Positions 6,020 through 8,845 of a stretch of DNA of 8,845 nucleotides are shown one piece after another. Position 1 is the first letter of the stretch. Each line of letters opens with the position of its first letter. The stretch is from assembly GCA_041669745.1 (NCBI GenBank), contig JBAYAO010000062.1, positions 1-8,845 on the forward strand, read 5' to 3'. Origin of the DNA: JBAZDV01 sp041669745 (GTDB lineage: Archaea > Thermoplasmatota > Thermoplasmata > Methanomassiliicoccales > Methanomethylophilaceae). The position numbers were made by a program, and so were the translations under genes. The notes under the pieces were generated by a model. That model was not told the DNA's origin and did no database searches. It saw only the letters and a list, made by a program, of their open reading frames with translations.

Positions 6020-7018
6020 ATGACTGATGCTCCTCAACGAGATGCGACGTCGGATTTCATAGGCAGTAAACCCGCCCAAGCCATCGGCATTGCTCTGGGC
6101 TTCGTCGTCGGATTCTTGCTGTTCTACCTCGGACTGTTCGGATTATGCCTGTACATGCTGACCGGAATACTGTTGTTCGCCATCCCCAAACTGCTGGGCG
6201 TGAAGAACCTCAAAGTCATGGTCGTATACGGTGTGTCCCTGTTCCTGGTGATATCCCTTGTAGGTGCTCTTGTCGTGAGTCCGGCCGAGATCGACGACAA
6301 CAAGAACATGGAAGACCTCGGCGGAGGTTTCGATGATTGCTCGGTCATGGACAACGGTGACGGTACATACACGTTCAGTGTCGGATATGTTGCGGACAGA
6401 GATGTTAATCTCGTTTACGAGGAGGTCTCCAGCATATGTTATTCTGTCCCGATCAGAACGAACGAGATAACCGTGGACAGCACTCCTACCGCGACGACCT
6501 ACACCGTCAGTGATGTTCCGCTCTCCTCCGGGAGACTGTACTCTTTCCACTTTGAGGATGTGACAGCGACCGACGGTACCGTGGAATCAAATACCGTCTA
6601 CTGCACACAAACGATGTCCGATTCTGAGATGACCCAATTCACGACCACATGGAACATGTACTGGGTCGGGATCGTCATGGTATTCTTCTTCCTGATCCTG
6701 TTCCTAACGACGTGGATGAGAAAGAACCTTGAAAAGACAAGGGAGAAGATGGAAGCCGAAGGACGTCTCTACCCTCAGGGATACGGACGCTGCAAAGAAT
6801 GTGGGAGCATCGTACTGCCCGGTGAGACATGTTGCAGAAAATGCGGCGCCTACATCGATGTACCGGAAGAACTCAGGGTAAAAAAGGTGGAATGCTTTGA
6901 GTGTTCGGAATGCGGTGCAGAGGTCCCCTATGATGCGACCGTGTGTCCTAAATGCGGTGCGGCATTCGACGGCGTCGAAGATGACGGCACAGCCATGGAT
7001 GATAAGAAGGACGACTGA
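6020..7018 (+). CDS. Membrane protein with external beta-rich domain and two cytoplasmic zinc ribbons; family not recognised
   Basis: I do not recognise this 332-residue protein. Hydrophobic segments at about 21-38, 39-57 and 66-87 form an N-terminal bundle. Residues 88-212 are rich in Thr, Ser, Val and Asp, with alternating patterns (DGTYTFSVGY, TATTYTVSDV, RLYSFHFEDV) that suggest a fibronectin- or Ig-like beta sandwich. A fourth helix at 214-231 is followed by a basic segment (WMRKNLEKTREK). Two zinc ribbons follow: Cys258/261 with Cys272/275, and Cys295/298 with Cys309/312. The tail is acidic. Lysines at 57-65 and after helix 4 predict that the beta domain is outside and the zinc ribbons are cytoplasmic. 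Such a layout could link an outside signal or envelope contact to a cytoplasmic partner, but that is inference. It precedes top6B by 69 bases, and each gene has its own TATA-like box. Confidence 0.9.
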   Translation: MTDAPQRDATSDFIGSKPAQAIGIALGFVVGFLLFYLGLFGLCLYMLTGILLFAIPKLLGVKNLKVMVVYGVSLFLVISLVGALVVSPAEIDDNKNMEDLGGGFDDCSVMDNGDGTYTFSVGYVADRDVNLVYEEVSSICYSVPIRTNEITVDSTPTATTYTVSDVPLSSGRLYSFHFEDVTATDGTVESNTVYCTQTMSDSEMTQFTTTWNMYWVGIVMVFFFLILFLTTWMRKNLEKTREKMEAEGRLYPQGYGRCKECGSIVLPGETCCRKCGAYIDVPEELRVKKVECFECSECGAEVPYDATVCPKCGAAFDGVEDDGTAMDDKKDD

Positions 7019-7055
7019 GCGCCCTCTGCGGACTTGCTAGACTTCACGGATAACA

Positions 7056-7065
7056 TTTATTAAAT
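7056..7065 (+). promoter_or_regulatory. TATA box of the topoisomerase VI B gene
   Basis: TTTATTAAAT is centred about 28 bases before the ATG at 7088, predicting a leaderless or nearly leaderless transcript separate from the upstream zinc-ribbon gene. Confidence 0.6.
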
Positions 7066-7087
7066 CTGACTGTACTCCGCAATCTGG

Positions 7088-8845
7088 ATGCGCTCGGACG
7101 AGACTATTGATACAAAGGATAAAGGATCGAAATCCTCCGTTGCCCAGAAGCTGGCCGCTAAACAGCAGGAGATATCCGTCACGGAGTTCTTCGAAAAGAA
7201 TAAACACATCCTCGGTTTCGATTCGCGATCCAAGTCGCTGCTGATGGGTATCAAGGAAGCGGTGGATAACTCACTTGACGCGTGTGAGGAGACGGACATC
7301 CTGCCCGACATCTCTGTGAAGATGACCCGTTTGGACGAGGACGATTACAATATTATCATCGAAGATAACGGACCCGGGATAATCCACAAGATGATGCCGA
7401 ACGTTTTCGGACGTCTCCTCTTCGGATCCAGATTCCATGCGCTCAGGCAATCGAGAGGACAGCAGGGCATCGGTATTTCCGCGGCCATAATGTACGGTAA
7501 CATCACAACTGGAAAACCTGCACATATCAAATCGAAGACCGAAGGTCCCGATTCTGTGGCCTGGGAGATGGATATAGTCATCGACACCAAGATCAACCGT
7601 CCCGTGATCACGAACGACAGAGCGTTCACATGGGAAGGAAAGGATCACGGTACGAGCATAGAATACACGATAAAGGGAAGATACGTCACAGGAAAACAGT
7701 CTGTTTTCGAATATCTGAAAGATACTGCGATAGTGAACCCACATTGCAGGATAACATTTGTAGATCCGGATGGAAAAACATTCATCATCGAAAGGGCAAC
7801 AGAAGTGATGCCTGTCAAATCCAGGGAGATAAAACCGCATCCAGAGGGTATCGAGATCGGAGACATGATCAAACTCACACAGAATACCCAGCAAAAGACC
7901 GTGAAGGCTTTCCTGATCAATGATTTCTCCAGGGTCACCGAGAGGATCTCCGACGAAATACTACAGAGGGCCAAGATCAGCGAGAACACCAAACCTGCGA
8001 ATCTCACACGTGACAACTGCAAAGACATCATAAATGCCATAGGGGCCGTGAAAATCATGGCGCCTCCGACGGATTGCCTGTCACCAATCGGCGACACCCT
8101 GATCAAAAAGGGCCTCATGCATGTCTTGGATGGAATGCGTCCCGATTACTATGCGCCGCCCGTCACAAGGGCCCCGAAATCTGCAAACGGGAATCCGTTC
8201 ATCGTCGAGGCCGGTATCGTATACGGCGGTGAGATACCGTCGGACGGTCAGGTGACCATACTGAGATTCGCCAACCGTGTCCCGTTGCTCTATCAGCCCG
8301 GCGCGTGTGCCATCACAAAAGCGATATCTGCAGTGGATTGGCGCAGATACGGCCTGGAACAAAGAGGAGGCAAGGGAATTCCGTTCGGACCGGCCATAAT
8401 CCTTGTCCACGTCGCTTCCACCAAAGTACCGTTCACATCGGAGGGAAAAGAAGCTGTGGCCGATCTCCCCGAGATACAGAATGAGATCGATCTCGCACTC
8501 AAGCTGTGCGCAAGGAACCTGAAGAGTCACCTCAACAAGGAAGAGAGAAAACGGAAGACGCACGTGAAATTCGAGATCGTTCAGGAGATACTGCCTGAAC
8601 TCGCCAAAAAGTCTGCAGCTTTCCTCAAAAGACCGGTACCGAGTCTGGATAAGACCATCTCCAAGATCATGAACGTGGTCTGGGTGGAACCCACGGTCAG
8701 ATCGGAGAAGAAGAAAACAAGAACCGTCACATACACCGTTTACAACTACACCGGAACGGAGCGTTCCATGTGCTTGCATGCACAATTACCGAAGGAGGCC
8801 GTGAATCTCACGCTGTTCAGCAATGAACATTTCGTCGAGATGAAT
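7088..8845 (+). CDS. top6B: DNA topoisomerase VI subunit B (partial, C-terminus beyond the window)
   Basis: This is the ATPase subunit of the type IIB topoisomerase, which pairs with subunit A to relax and decatenate DNA. The frame is open for 586 codons to the right edge, so only the last part is missing (family lengths run from roughly 530 to 650). The GHKL/Bergerat ATP site is complete: the N-box EAVDNSLDA at 57-65, DNGPG at 93-97, and the glycine-rich QQGIGIS at 125-131. A helical H2TH-like region probably covers about 235-310. The transducer fold follows, with RGGKGIPFGP at 426-435 probably carrying the switch lysine that contacts the nucleotide. From about residue 545 a beta-rich stretch resembles the start of the extra Ig-like C-terminal domain known in methanosarcinal Topo VI B. 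The ATG follows a TATA box by 28 bases and has no Shine-Dalgarno. No subunit A gene is visible. Confidence 0.97.
   Translation, partial: MRSDETIDTKDKGSKSSVAQKLAAKQQEISVTEFFEKNKHILGFDSRSKSLLMGIKEAVDNSLDACEETDILPDISVKMTRLDEDDYNIIIEDNGPGIIHKMMPNVFGRLLFGSRFHALRQSRGQQGIGISAAIMYGNITTGKPAHIKSKTEGPDSVAWEMDIVIDTKINRPVITNDRAFTWEGKDHGTSIEYTIKGRYVTGKQSVFEYLKDTAIVNPHCRITFVDPDGKTFIIERATEVMPVKSREIKPHPEGIEIGDMIKLTQNTQQKTVKAFLINDFSRVTERISDEILQRAKISENTKPANLTRDNCKDIINAIGAVKIMAPPTDCLSPIGDTLIKKGLMHVLDGMRPDYYAPPVTRAPKSANGNPFIVEAGIVYGGEIPSDGQVTILRFANRVPLLYQPGACAITKAISAVDWRRYGLEQRGGKGIPFGPAIILVHVASTKVPFTSEGKEAVADLPEIQNEIDLALKLCARNLKSHLNKEERKRKTHVKFEIVQEILPELAKKSAAFLKRPVPSLDKTISKIMNVVWVEPTVRSEKKKTRTVTYTVYNYTGTERSMCLHAQLPKEAVNLTLFSNEHFVEMN

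Noticed and set aside
7026..7081. TGCGGA/TCCGCA inverted pair in the gap before Topo VI B
   Set aside because: Only six bases, widely spaced, and with no T tract; it is expected by chance in a gap of this size.
7271..7894. 207-codon open frame on the minus strand
   Set aside because: Antisense to the ATP-binding region of Topo VI B; codon pattern follows the real gene on the other strand.
8081..8785. 234-codon open frame on the minus strand
   Set aside because: It lies entirely antisense to the Topo VI B coding region, which has clear family motifs; the product has no recognisable domain and no promoter or Shine-Dalgarno.

Overview
The window reads as archaeal chromosome, most likely Thermoplasmatota and perhaps a Methanomassiliicoccales-type methanogen. 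The archaeal signs are a topoisomerase VI B subunit, a DRG-type GTPase with a TGS domain, TATA-like boxes about 25-30 bases upstream of several start codons (implying leaderless or short-leader mRNAs), and an ABC-transporter binding protein anchored by an N-terminal membrane helix. All seven stop codons visible in the window are TGA. This would suit a lineage that reads TAG as pyrrolysine, but the lineage call is inference and no phylogenetic marker was tested.

Layout from left to right. Positions 1-2594 (minus strand) hold a metal-chelate/cobalamin-type importer in the order binding protein, FecCD permease, ATPase. The ATPase is cut by the left edge and overlaps the permease by 17 bases. A hairpin plus oligo-T tract lies between binding protein and permease. 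The 181-base divergent region 2595-2775 carries promoters for both sides and an imperfect inverted repeat with 15-bp arms. Positions 2776-3530 (plus) are a two-gene unit: a pyruvoyl-type aspartate 1-decarboxylase (panD) overlapping by one base (TGATG) with an RNase HI gene.

Positions 3517-5911 (minus) carry the DRG GTPase and then histidyl-tRNA synthetase. The hisS end overlaps the RNase HI end tail to tail by 14 bases. The GTPase begins at a TTG with a good Shine-Dalgarno. From the divergent region 5912-6019 the plus strand continues with a membrane protein of unrecognised family (three N-terminal helices, an external beta-rich domain, a fourth helix, two cytoplasmic zinc ribbons). It ends with topoisomerase VI subunit B, cut by the right edge after 586 codons.

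Most of the window is housekeeping: translation (hisS, DRG GTPase), DNA topology and RNA-DNA hybrid removal (top6B, RNase HI), beta-alanine supply for CoA (panD), and nutrient import. No tRNA or rRNA gene, insertion sequence, CRISPR array or phage gene was seen. The most unusual items are the bacterial-type panD in an archaeal setting, the inverted repeat in its divergent promoter region, and the membrane zinc-ribbon protein. I did not find a clear new multi-gene system.
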